This document shows, one piece after another, positions 19,898 to 31,175 of a DNA stretch of 64,000 bases. The notes under the pieces are model-generated. The model was not told the DNA's origin, searched no databases, and worked only from the letters and a program-made list of their open reading frames with translations. Made by a program: the position numbers and the translations under genes. The stretch covers positions 1 to 64,000 of the forward strand of contig NW_013654790.1 in NCBI RefSeq assembly GCF_000499385.1. The letters are read 5' to 3'. Source of the stretch: Eimeria necatrix (Eukaryota > Apicomplexa > Conoidasida > Eucoccidiorida > Eimeriidae). Numbering within the stretch: position 1 is the stretch's first letter; every line of letters starts with the position of its first letter.

Positions 19898-22800
19898 CAC
19901 TCGCGTTTCTGCAGCGAAGCTGCAACGGCTGCGAGTTCTGTGCACGGAGCCGCCGATCTGCACAGATCAGCTTCGAGGGAGCCGCCGCAGAGCCCGCAGC
20001 AGCAGGCGAAAGCGCTCGACGCCACGCAGTCCACAACAGCAGCAACGAGCTGCAGCCAAAACTCGCCTTCTCGCGAGTCCGAAGACGCAGCAGCAAACGA
20101 GGCTGCAGCTTCCCGCAGTTTCCGCGGAGGCTGCGGCGCTCCCAACTGCTTTCTGGCCAACTCCATCCGGCCCAAACGCCTCTGCATCTGCATGGTTTCC
20201 GATTTCTTCTTTCCTTCGCTCGGAGGCGTTGAAATGCACATTTACGAACTCTCCGTCCGCCTCGCCAGAAAAGGTGCGATCTTGACTCGGTTTCCACTCT
20301 GTGGCCAGCGCGGGACTTTCCTCAGCAGCTTCGCTGCGTCTTTGGCTTTATTCCGTTTATTTTCTTTATTTCTTCGGCTTTATTCCGTTTTATTTTCTTT
20401 ATTTCGTGCAAACAAAGTGGAAGATCCCGTGGGTTTCGCGCTGCTGCAGCTGTTCAGACGCGCGCCTCTTGCTGGCCATTTTGAATTCTCTCGCTGTGAT
20501 CTTCCTCAGGATTCAAAGTCGTTGTAGTGACGCATGCAATAGACGGGCGCCACGGAATTCGATATTTGACTGAGGGAATAAAAGTGTATTACCTGCCGAT
20601 CACTTGCTTTCATGACAGGAGCACCTTGGTCACCTTCTTCACCACTCTTCCCCTGATCAGGTTCGTCCTGCTGGGAAAAGTCACTTTTTCGTTGAAAATA
20701 GATATTTTTCTAGCTTTGAAAATCGCCCCAAGTCAAACTAGAAGTGAATCTCTTCGAAAAAATATGCATTCATGCCTTCAAATGTTCAATTTGAAAGTTG
20801 CTCAACAGTTCTTCACTGCTTGTTTGGCACTTAGCGATTTAGTGCTTCCTAGTGCTGCTGCAGCTACCGCGCAGCAAACGCAGCAATATAAGAAAGTGGA
20901 AACTTTGAGACACCTCTAGAGGCAGCAGCAGCTGCACTGTTGTCGCAGTCCTGTTGCAGTGCTGCGCTGGCTGCTTCAGGACAGTTTTAATTCGTGAAAA
21001 AGTGGATATTGTTCACGGCCACCAAACCACGAGCACTCTAGCTCACGAGTCCATGTTCCACGCCCGGCATCTGGGGTATCGCGTGAGTGTTGCGCAGTGC
21101 AGCACAAGCAACCGAACAGGCCACGCACAAGCCAGCAGCACAGAAAAGGGGCTCCATAGCAGCAAAAATGAACTGTTTCTCTCCACCTTTCTTCTGTTTT
21201 TAGGCTGAGCAGGGCTTTCTGCCTCTATTTTCGCTATATTTGCACTTTAAAAGGCAATGCTTTTGTTCACTCTTGCGAGCGGTGTGCTGGGCGCTGTCTT
21301 TGTGATCAGGTGGTTTACACGGACCACTCCATGTTCAGTTTTGCAGATGCTGCATGCATCCACATGAACAAGATTTTTAAGTTCTTTTTAACGCACTGCG
21401 ACCACTGCATTTGTGTGTCTCACACACACAAGGAAAACCTTGTGCTGAGAGGAGCTTTGAATCCTCACCAGATCGCCGTCATCAACAACGCAGTGGTCAG
21501 TGGCTTTGAGAAGGACTTCACGCCGACAGCCATTGAAGCAGAGAGCTTAACATCAGCAGCAGAATATGCATGCGGGGATCTGTAGGCAGTCATAGAGTGA
21601 CTTGGCAGTGGTTTTGTTGTCCTTTCTTGCAGGACGTGCCAGCATACGTGCCAGATTTATCTAAGCGCCCGCCTCCCCCGGCCATAAACATTCTTATTCT
21701 TTCGCGTCTAAGCTACAGAAAGGGAATAGACTTGCTGGTAGACATAATTCCAGCGGTGTGCGCCAAGTACCCCAATGTAACGTTCATCATAGGTAAGCAG
21801 GATAAGTAATTCCCCGAGGGAGAGTGAGCTTGCAGCTGCACGCCTTGCTGCATTGGAAATATAAATCTGCACAGTCTCTGCTGGATTTTGTTTGCTGTCT
21901 TCGGTTTATCAGGAGGGGATGGCCCTAAGCGGATCATCTTGGAGGAAATGAGGGAAAAACACAGAATTCATGACCGCGTTGAAATGCTGGGTGAGGCGAG
22001 CGCCCGCAGTGCCATGACTCCACAAGAACCAATTTCAAGTTTTCTATGAGGTCCTTTTCATAATTATTGGACGCTTGTCTTTGTCGGAGTGTCTGTTATG
22101 TGGTTGACTCTTCTACAGGGGCCATTCCGCACGGTCAAGCTTGCTCCTTTTTGCAACGCGGGCAGATATTCCTCAACGCGTCGCTTACTGAGTCATTTTG
22201 CATTGCAATTGTTGGTGAGCGGACGAAGTTTGGATCATACACGCAGTGCAAGTTATTTTTGTTGGCACTGACACTCGTTGCTAGCAGCAGCCTGCAGCGC
22301 AGTGGGCGTTGCTGCGAAGTTGATGGGGGCGCGGGAGATGAAATATAGTGCAGCAACGTCTCTGGTGTATTTTATTTTGTTTTTTTTGTAGAGGCTGCTG
22401 CTTGTGGACTAGTTGTCGTCTCAACAGACGTCGGTGGCATTCCCGAGGTGCGGCAGGAGCCCAGCGGTGTAGCTCTTGCAAAACTGAGATTCTTTGAGCG
22501 TGCTGCCATGCACCACTTTGCCCTGCAGTGTTTGTTATAGCTGTGTGCCACTGTCCTGCACAAGATTTGTAGCTTTCAGGCTTGTGTTTGGCATAACTTT
22601 AGCTTCCTTCTAGCGCTGCGCCTAGAAACTACTTGTGACTTCGCATGCAACGACTCCGCAGGTGCTGCCGCCTGACATGGTGCGCCTCGCTTCGCCAAAT
22701 CCTGCAGCTCTGACGCTGCAACTGGAAGAGGCAATCCGACAAGTGGAAAGAGGAGATGTCGACCCGCATGCTTTGCACCAAAGGGTGAGCACTGGGGAGT

Positions 22801-23417
22801 TGTGACCAGAAGTGAAGTAGCAGTTTTGCATGAAAAGCAGAAACGGCGCGAGTATGCCTTTATAAAACGCTAAGAAGTCCAAAAATGAGATGTCAGTGGT
22901 TAACTGTGGAGACTGAGACAAATAATGGAGAGTATGTCAGGTCTCATTGTCCTACTTTTCACTAGTGAGCGTTTTCTGCAGGTGCTAGAAATGTATTCGT
23001 GGGAGGATGTTGCTGATCGCGTGGTAAGCGGAACCAGTGCAAGTTGTCACGAGGCCAAATATGCACATCTCAGAACTAAACATTCCAATTTGAAGGCCTT
23101 ATATGAGAGACCTCGCGTGCTGGAGGAGGCCATTCAGCGCCTGCTTGTTCCTCACCCTTGTTGCTTTCTGCTTGCAGGAACAGGTGTACTTCAGTGCTTT
23201 ATTTGACCTCCCAATGTCTGCTCACTTGCGAAAAGGGATTTCCTTGGCAAATGTCCCATTGCCTCCAAACCCTCCACCGCTCCCAACTTCCCAAGGCTCT
23301 GTCAAAGTGTTGAGGGCTCTCAACAGATGCGGGCCTTTTTCTGGGAAGTTCTTTGCACTTGTTGCTGTAGTAGACTGGTGTTTGATTCGCCTTGTTGAAT
23401 GGCTTTTCCCCCGGTAA
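19667..23417 (+). CDS. PIGA: PIG-A: GPI N-acetylglucosaminyltransferase catalytic subunit
   Basis: PIG-A transfers GlcNAc from UDP-GlcNAc to phosphatidylinositol on the cytosolic face of the ER, the first step of GPI-anchor synthesis. Eleven exons join in phase: 19667-20273, 20510-20660, 20980-21082, 21310-21495, 21633-21792, 21913-21990, 22119-22214, 22392-22447, 22662-22784, 22982-23023 and 23178-23417, about 613 residues. Signature segments include [121 protein letters not shown] and [10 protein letters not shown]. The C-terminus has a membrane segment ([17 protein letters not shown]) as in the family. A low-complexity N-terminal extension of about 165 residues precedes the catalytic region and is unusual; its start codon is the least certain point. 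Human PIG-A is about 484 residues. Confidence 0.93.
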
Positions 23418-23500
23418 GCTGTTGCCGACTATAAAGGCACAGCCGCGCTAGCTTTACTTTACTTAGAGTTATAGTCGGCAACAGTGCCTTTACACAGTTT
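23415..23500. terminator. Inverted repeat at the PIG-A 3' end
   Basis: Directly after the stop codon, TGTTGCCGACTATAA (about 23421-23435) is matched in reverse complement by TTATAGTCGGCAACA (about 23469-23483). The neighbouring words AAAGGCAC and GTGCCTTT are also complementary, but their order is swapped in the second arm. The stem of about 15 bp with a 33-base loop could mark a 3' UTR hairpin. A eukaryotic terminator role is only a guess. Confidence 0.5.
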
Positions 23501-26467
23501 CTTACATCACAATGTGTTTACGCATTTAGTCTCGGCTAGTCACCAGCGAACTGCAGTTGGCTGGGGTGTTCTTATGTGCCTGTTGCAAGTCCATTCTTGT
23601 CGGAAGCCTGCGCTGTTTGTGGTGAAGGGATTCAATTGAGGAGGCTGCCTCTTTTCCAAGCGACGTTCTTTACTCCGTGAAGACAAATTTGCCGTCGCCA
23701 ACGTAGTCTTCGTGAGTTGCACTTGGCTTTGTCTCTTGGCATGGGAAGCTCAATGATGGGAATCGCGTCTGTAAAGATGGGATTTTCGTTTGCCCTTTGT
23801 GCGAAACAAATGTACCAACAACATTTTTACAATGCATGTTTATTCTTAAAAGGCGTTCAATGAAAAGTTAACGATCCGAAGTGGTTTCACCAATTCACGT
23901 TTGCTTTTACCCGCCTTTCAGCGTTGTCAGGCGTAGCGTGTAGCAGATGAGTAGCATCTATTGGTAATTCGAAACGAAAACGCATTTTTCTTCAAAGTTG
24001 GACAGATACAACATTACCCACAACTTCGCCTGCACTGGGTTTGTTTTAAATTGCATATGGGCCATGCTTGTGGCACGTGGAGTGCGCGCTTCGATCGTGT
24101 CATTTGACAACTAAATCAAGCCAAAGTGACGGGAATATATTTATCTAGGGGAATACATCGATGTTTCTGTTTTCAAAACTACATGTGCACATGCTACAGT
24201 TACTTTTGCAAGTTACGTTCAAAGTCTTCAGAGCTGGAAGCACTTGACCAGGAGAAAGACAAACCCGGCGCATGCCACACTGCATTCGCCGACATAAATG
24301 AGAGTTGATCAATAACTAATGTGTTGTTGTACTCTCACTCTCAACAAAAGTGGTGCGCAGTTCTCAGTCTGGAGGATATGCATAAGGCAGATGCTTCGAC
24401 TTTCCAGGCTTGCGTTTGTATTGCATTGCCTTCTAAATAGGCGGCATGCAGAAACGGGGCTTTTTCATTTCAACAACAGACTTGGTTCTGAAGCTGTAAC
24501 GGTTGGAGCCTCAGAATACGCGCATGCATCGTAACCCAAATTTGCTCGAAATGCTGTTTGAGGCCCTCCAAGAAAAATCGAATGAGTGGAGCTACATGAA
24601 AGGAACTCGAGGTGGACCATAGATGAAAACAGAAATACTTCTTACTGAAGCCACAGGGGAAGCACTCAGATGTGTGGAAGATGAGTCCCACTGCTGCACT
24701 ACAGTGGCGGACAGACGTAAGAAAAAGCTGGGTTTTGTTAACAGCTCTATGGGGCCAACAACAACTGCGGCTTAGGCGGCTCCAGAAACGGATTAGGACT
24801 TCGTAGGCGGCTCCAGAAACTAAGACTTCGTGCCTGCGTTGTAGTTTCGCCGCACGCACTTGAACATTAACTCAAGGTGATTGGGAAAGGGAGCTACTGC
24901 GTTATACAACTTCCGGAAGAACTAGAAAACAACACATGTCTATTAGTCAGAAGACAACACATTTATTATTTTATCTGCTAATGAGGCTTTCAAAAGGGAC
25001 CGTAATCCGAGAGCGGTCCAGATGCCATCCCACAGTACGAAGTTTGCGTGGGCTGGAGCCAGCCATTCTTGCAAAGGCGAAACACAGAACTGTAGGGAAA
25101 CAGAATAGAGCTTAGAAAGAAAAGTCTTCGTGCTTGTAGCTAGTGTGTGTGTATATTTTAGGCGGATTAGATGAAACGTAGAGGAATGGACGGGCAGAAT
25201 AAGCTGATAGAGAAGTTTAGATACTATCTCAGAGTGATACAACAAAACATGTTCAGACTGGCGAAAACTGTTGGAGTGGGCTGGAGAAGCCCTCAAGCCA
25301 ATCGAGCCAAACACACTCAGAGTGGCCGCGGCCGGGAGAAGAGCACAGGGAGCCGTTAACACCGGGGATAAGACTTAGGTGGTAGATAAACAAATAACTT
25401 GAAGTCGAGGGAAGGCCCACAACTTGCGGGCTTGCAATTAAGGATTTAAAAGGCGAAGCGCCTCCATGTGCAGCCACGTCCGTAGTTTAAGGGCACCCGG
25501 AATGGGCTTGCCAAAGCACTACTGTGCAAATAAGCGAGAGTGTCACGCGGAATATTGGAATCGTCATAAGTAAAGATTACTTTCGTAATTATACGGCAAA
25601 TAACTTCCGGGAAACTCGCGGCGCCTCCCAAAGACAGGACCGTGGGACGAAGTGGCGGTGGTTAATCCGAATGGCGCGTCCCTGCGTGCTGCGGCCTAGC
25701 GGACCAACATAGTTGATCTGGGAAGAAGAAATCATAGGCAGGGGTGTCTTTTCAATTAAAGTTTCATGAAATCCCAAAAGGAGTATCATGAGTGTTGCTT
25801 GCTGGTGGTGAAGGTAGTACGGGTCGGGCTGGGCGGTCGGTGGCGCAGAACGGCTCTGCGGGGGGTCGGCTTCAGTTGGTGATTATGAAGTTCGTTTGGA
25901 GAAAACTGCGATTACTAAGCCTTCTGTGCTTCGAGTTTGCTGGAGATATCCAAAACATAGGTAGATAGGGAGGGGGTGTCGCAGTTTGCGGGGCCCTCCT
26001 TTCCCTCAAGTTCCAAACACTTGCCGAACATAACCTACCGTTATGTTGCTGCCGTACTAAACAGGTGCTTCATCAATGATCAAGTGCTTATCCTTTGAAT
26101 TTATTTGAGCTTTGGGAGGCAGTTTCCAGCGCGGCAACGGCAAGTCTTTACTATCGCGTCCCCCCCACGAGTCGGCAGCGACAGAACCCACTACGAAACC
26201 CTCAATTTTTGCAAATTGTGGGGCCGAGCCCCAAAGGGTTTCAACTAAGTGGCGCGCAGGGGGAAAGAAGTGGCTGCACATGCAGTTGCTCAGCAGCCTG
26301 GGTGTTTCGTACTGCACACAGCAGAAGGCACGAAGGAGCACTTGGGCTGCGAGGGACTTGCCCTTGCCAACGGATAATTCGGAGACCCCGAGGCCAAGAA
26401 ATCCCGCTTCTATGCATGCAAAGGGCTGAGTCTGAGGCACGCAACGGTTTGCAGACCTGTTGCAGCG
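23501..26467. other. Gene-poor, repeat-poor stretch
   Basis: Only short open frames of 60-140 codons occur and none shows family resemblance beyond a weak hint: a minus-strand frame at 25789-25589 contains QINYVGPLGRS, which recalls the QxDYxGPL motif of Ty3-type integrases. Base composition is balanced and CAG arrays are absent. The upstream part of the CKS gene, including any promoter, must lie near 26300-26467. Confidence 0.5.
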
Positions 26468-27504
26468 ATGGACACTGCGTCGCAGCGCAGCCAGCCAGGG
26501 CGCCTGCTCCTGTCGGAGTGTCCTCGCAGTTTCTTGGACTCAATTCCCTCGCCCATAGCCCCGGCTCCCCTGGGGAGCCTGGGCTACGTCATAACGAAGG
26601 AGCACGTTGACGAAATGCGTCGGATGGAAAAGCTGTGCGAAGCCAAGGAGGAGAAGCTGCACAGGGAATACAAGCCCGTGTTCCTTCCCGTGGATGAGTA
26701 TCTTAGCAAAGAGATCAACTGCGAGCTCATCAACGTGGACATTCGAAGCTATCCATGGAAAAACACTCCGTTTGGTAAGCTGCCGCCGCCGTCCTCCCCT
26801 TTGCTATTTGCTGGGAAGAAAGGAACTTGCCAAGGCACGTCACCGCACTTCCACCTCTATACTAGCTGGATCTGCTTGTCTAATGATGCACTTTTGTTTT
26901 GTTTTGCTTTTTAGGAGATGTTTACTACTCGCCTCGCTACAACGATGACCGGTACACATACCGGCACGTTCTCCTCACCAACGGGGTGCGGAAAGAAGCT
27001 GAGCGGGTCGCTGCTACCGTCCCTGGTGCGTCTTTTCACCAATATATATAATATATACATGTATATATGTAAATATATGATATATAGACGTATATGTGTA
27101 TGCATGTTTCTCCAGCGTTCGCTGCCGTATCGCTTTCACCTTGCCTACGTGCACATGGCTGCTGGAAAGCTGCTGAGCTCACGAACAAGGCTTTGAGCCG
27201 CGCTTAGATCCAGTGCTTTCTTGCGACTCAGGAGGCTTGTTGACTGAAGAAGTGTTTGTTCACTATTTGGGCATTGTCTTGTCGAGTGGGTGGTCGCACT
27301 TCATGCTGTTCAACAAACAGTTCAAAGAGCTGATCCTCAGAAGACCGAAAGAGCCCGACGCGCCGGCGACTCCGGAGGAAGTCACGCGCATTCGCGACGG
27401 CGCTCCCGGGCCAAACGATGAAGTAAGTTTGGAGTTTTCAAGTTTGCTGCGTTGCGGCGGAATCGCCCAACTGCGAAGCCGCAGCCCTCTGGAAGCTGAA
27501 CTTC

Positions 27505-27542
<38 letters not shown>

Positions 27543-28581
27543 CAGCAGCTTCAAGAGGTATTCTCGCAGCCAGGTTTGTCTGCGACTTGGAACTCAGGTT
27601 GATTCCGACAGCGGAGATGACGAAGAGCAAAAGGCAGCCATAGCTCTGCTCCGCAAGAAGGAAGCCGAACAGCAGCAGCAGCAGCAGCAACTGCAGCAAG
27701 AGAACAAGCTGCAGCAGGCTGGCTTTCCGGATGCAGAGTCCGTCGCCGGCCACGACTGTGGGAGTAAAGAGGAGACTCAGGAGGCTGCTGCTGAGCAGCA
27801 GGACTCAGCAGCAGCAGAGAGTCAGCTCCGGGGGGCCCCGGAGTCTGCAGCAGCTGCGGAAAAGGAAAATGCGCTGCTGCCGCAGAACTCGAGGGAAACT
27901 GCAGCAAAAAGTGGAAAGCCACAGCTTGTGGCTTGCACAGGTAGCAATGCAGCACGCGGGGGCCGCAGCAGCCAAAAAGGAGCTGCTGAGGAGTCGGAAG
28001 TGGGCCAGAAGGCGCTGCATGCAGCTCAAAGTGCTGCTGCTGCAGGGCCGCAGGGAAGGCGGCGCAGAGCGGCGCCCACAAAGGCAGCAGCAGCAGCAGC
28101 AGCACACAGCAGCAGCAGCGGCTTGGCGCAGCAGCAAAAGACCAACGGCAAAGGCCTGCCAGATGCTGCAGCAAGAGCCCGAGGCCGAGCTGCTCTCCGC
28201 CGAAAAGAAGCAGCTCCCCCTCCTCGAGCTGCTGCTGCTGCTGCTGCTGCTGCTGCAGGCCGGCGAAACCCAAGTGAGGCTGGGGGGCCCCCGGCTTCAG
28301 CCCGTTCTGCTGGGACTGCAGCAGAAGAGAGTGCCCCGCTGCCGGCTGCTGCTGCTGCGAGAGTGGCTGCGAGGCCCCTGGGGGCCCCGCGGGCGCAGCC
28401 GAGAGCAGCAGCAGCAGCAAGAACTGCTGCTGCTGCTGCAGCAGCAAAGGCCGACGGCCGCGCGCAGGGCCGCGCAGAAGAGAAGCTGCTGACTGCAGCA
28501 GAGGCCCCCGGAGGGAAAAGACGCCTCGAAGGAGGGGCAGCAGGAGCGGAAGCGAATAAGGCCAAGCAGCGGCGGGTGTAG
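26468..28581 (+). CDS. CKS1-type cyclin-dependent kinase regulatory subunit with long low-complexity tail
   Basis: CKS proteins bind CDKs and phosphorylated substrates to drive cell-cycle phosphorylation. Four exons join in phase: 26468-26774, 26915-27025, 27232-27422 and 27598-28581, about 530 residues. The core is VYYSPRYNDDRYTYRHVLL in exon 2, followed by LLTEEVFVHYLGIVLSSGW, SHFMLFNKQFKELILRRP in exon 3. These match the CKS order YYSxxYxDxxxEYRHV, LGVxxSxGWxHY and ILLFRRP. Normal CKS proteins have about 80-120 residues. This one has about 100 residues before the core and about 330 after it, rich in Ala, Gln, Ser and Arg and encoded mainly by CAG-type repeats. The spacer between the RHV and GW blocks is also longer than usual. 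An in-frame tail that is really UTR would need transcript evidence, but the frame stays open to TAG at 28579-28581. Confidence 0.85.
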
Positions 28582-30026
28582 TGACACTTCAAGGGAGACT
28601 GCGGAAGCAGCTCAGCAGAGCTGCTGAGAAGTGCAGCGAGCCTTGGAAACTGCTGCAGCGGGAAGCACTCCGCAGCAGTTCCAGAGCTTTCGTCTCGAAG
28701 TTTGAAGTGGCACTGGCGCATGCAACAAGTGCTGCACCTCTGCGCACTTGTGGGGTCTCGGCGAGACCCCAGGCCGAGGGAACTGCACACAAGTCTTTGG
28801 CACTTGCGGGATCTGTGGGATATCTGGCGGCGCAGCCGTCTTGTCTTAGCGCAATTGGCGGGCCCTCGAGCCGCCAAGACCATTTTTTGCCAACTGACAC
28901 TCGGAAAGCTGAACTTCACGGACTTCGCCCTCTTTAAACTGGGCTGGCGCGTGCGTAGTTCACTTCTTTTGCAATTAGTCAAAGAGAAACCTCAGGGCAA
29001 ACGCTGATGCTCTTCGTGGGAAAGTTCTGCACTTTAGCGCCTTCATTAGTGGCATTTTATGCCTTTCAAGTTTGCATGTACCCGCGAGCTTGAGGGCTTC
29101 ACTGCCGAATTAATGTCAGTTTAGGACGGCCAGTCAAACTTGCGAATCCTTACATTGCAACCGGCGCTGCGGAAAGGGGAAAAAAGGCTTTCTGTTCGAA
29201 TCTTTGAGAAAGAACCCCTCACACTGTGCATTATTCCTCGTGAAACCCCTTTTAATGTCCTGCGAGTCGAATAGGCAATGCTTTGTTCATGATCTGATGC
29301 TGAATCATGCCAAAGTCTTGCTGCCCTGTACAGCCAGCTGGGAACCGTCCTGTCTTCTGCGAAGTTCGTCACCGCAAAGTTCGAAACACGCGAGCTCATT
29401 GCGCACCATGCATCTATCTTAAATGCTATCTTCATTTTCTGTGTGAATGAACCAGCTGCAATAGCAATACCATAAAAGAAAGAAGCTGCTTTGAACACCC
29501 ACCTACAATGCTTTCCTCGCTTGCCAAGAACTTTGTCGGAACCTCGCGGGAAACCAGCGCAGAGAGAAACTCTCCACAATCACGCCTCAGCCCACATCCT
29601 CAAGCGGTGAGCTGAAGCAAAATAATACTTTCTGGGGAGTTTCGACTGTCAGTTCAGATCGGCGACTCCGCAATAGCCTTGAAGGAAAGGCCGCCCGAGC
29701 CATCACCGGTAAACACGAAGCAGCAGCAAAACTAGCAGAGTTGGCCTTTTTTATTCCAGAACATTTTCATTTACTCATTGAATGCTCCATTTAGTTCCCA
29801 GATGACGCGTGGTGTCCAGAAAAGATCGAGCATCTTTTTCCGGAACTGAGAAGCGCCGGTTTCAGCAACAAGTGCAGACCAACACTGGTAGGGCCTCCAC
29901 GTTGTGCTTCTTTTCACGCTGTCTTCATATTTGTTTAAAAACAGATTGAACATCCCAGGAACTTAATTCAGATTTCAGTTCCGGACAAATCTGTTTTGAA
30001 CTGCAAACCCGCAAAGTGCCTGGCAC
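28582..30026. other. Intergenic stretch, nothing recognised
   Basis: Short frames on both strands lack family resemblance and CAG arrays thin out. The last few hundred bases contain several CCTCAG or TTTCAG acceptor-like words, so unseen 5' exons of the following repeat protein are possible. Confidence 0.5.
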
Positions 30027-31175
30027 TTGCAGAACACCAGAACCCTCCAGGTTTGCCCCTCACATGTCACTCGGTTCATTCAAAAGCTAATTTTTGTCGA
30101 AGGCAGCAGACACAGCAGCAGCTGCAGCCCCGCTGCTGCTGCATGTCCTGCTCTTGCCGACAGATCTAGCCAGACTCGAAAGAGTTGTTCAACTTCTCCT
30201 GACTCTTCTGCTGCTGCCAGTTCCTCAGGATCTCAGCAGCAGAACGAGCAGGATGTGTCTGCTGTGTGCTTCCGGGAGCTGCTGCCAAGTGAGAGCAGCA
30301 AGCGCGGAGTGAACCCGCAGGCCCCCGCCGCAGCTGCTGCTGCAGCAGCTGCTGCAGCTGCTGCTGCAGCTGCTGCAGCAGCAGCGCAGGCCAGCCAGTT
30401 CTTCTCACTTGCTGGGGACCACGCGGACTCGCGGCAGGCCTTGTGTCTCCCTGCAGCTGAGGTTTTGGCCATTCTTTCAGGATCTCAGCAGCAGAACGAG
30501 CAGGATGTGTCTGCTGTGTGCTTCCGGGAGCTGCTGCCAAGTGAGAGCAGCAAGCGCGGAGTGAACCCGCAGGCCCCCGCCGCAGCTGCTGCTGCAGCAG
30601 CTGCTGCAGCTGCTGCTGCAGCTGCTGCAGCAGCAGCGCAGGCCAGCCAGTTCTTCTCACTTGCTGGGGACCACGCGGACTCGCGGCAGGCCTTGTGTCT
30701 CCCTGCAGCTGAGGTTTTGGCCATTCTTGACGGCGACGAGCCCCCCGAAAGTGCTGCTGCTGCTGCTGCTGCTGCAGAGGCCAGCGGGCTGCTGCAGCAG
30801 GGCAGTTCTGCTGCAGTGGAGGGGCTGAGTCCCGGCACTGCAGCAGACTGCAGCTCCCAGGGCCTGCACTTGATCTCCGAGTTCTCCAACTTGACAAACA
30901 ACTTGCCCGGCTCGCCGCAGCCCTCTGCAGAAGAAATGGTGCGGCTGCTTCTCGCCGAAGTGCCCATAGCTCCCGAGAAAGTGGCCCCGAGTGCTGCTGC
31001 TGCTGCTGCAGCGCGAAACACGAAAGAGCTGCTTCCCCAGAGTTCTGCACTCGCCTGCTGCCCGAAGGACTCTGCCGTTCTGCAAAGAGGCAGCGGACTG
31101 CAGATCCCGCAGCAGCAGCAGCTTGCAGCAACTCCCCCCCAGGCTGCTGCAGCCCAGCCTCCACTAGAGACTTAG
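30027..31175 (+). CDS. Hypothetical low-complexity protein with exact internal duplication
   Basis: An open frame of 382 codons, unrecognised. It contains two identical 84-residue copies, bases 30229-30480 and 30481-30732, each starting GSQQQNEQDVSAVCFREL, passing through a polyAla tract and ending LPAAEVLAIL. After them come a Ser/Ala-rich region and EEMVRLLLAEVPIAPEKVAP. Both copies are preceded by TCAG, so each could be an exon behind a 3' splice site. The first in-frame ATG at 30027 is arbitrary; the true 5' end may be spliced from upstream. No domain, signal peptide or membrane segment is evident. Without the duplication the unit resembles no family I know. Confidence 0.5.
   Translation: MQNTRTLQVCPSHVTRFIQKLIFVEGSRHSSSCSPAAAACPALADRSSQTRKSCSTSPDSSAAASSSGSQQQNEQDVSAVCFRELLPSESSKRGVNPQAPAAAAAAAAAAAAAAAAAAAAQASQFFSLAGDHADSRQALCLPAAEVLAILSGSQQQNEQDVSAVCFRELLPSESSKRGVNPQAPAAAAAAAAAAAAAAAAAAAAQASQFFSLAGDHADSRQALCLPAAEVLAILDGDEPPESAAAAAAAAEASGLLQQGSSAAVEGLSPGTAADCSSQGLHLISEFSNLTNNLPGSPQPSAEEMVRLLLAEVPIAPEKVAPSAAAAAAARNTKELLPQSSALACCPKDSAVLQRGSGLQIPQQQQLAATPPQAAAAQPPLET
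30229..30732 (+). repeat. Exact 252-bp tandem duplication
   Basis: Two head-to-tail copies that I read as identical, including their internal GCAGCTGCTGCAGCAGCT tract. The period is a multiple of three, so the frame is preserved. Copy junctions are GCCATTCTT|TCAGG and GCCATTCTT|GACGG. The lack of divergence implies a recent event or an assembly artefact. Confidence 0.85.

Noticed and set aside
21496..21585. Extension of PIG-A exon 4 to the stop at 21585
   Set aside because: Phase fails with the next exon; a GTCAGT donor at 21496 restores both phase and the family spacing after NNAV.
28026..28982. 318-codon minus-strand frame opposite the CKS tail
   Set aside because: It is the Ala-rich mirror of CAG repeats in the CKS exon and has no family resemblance.
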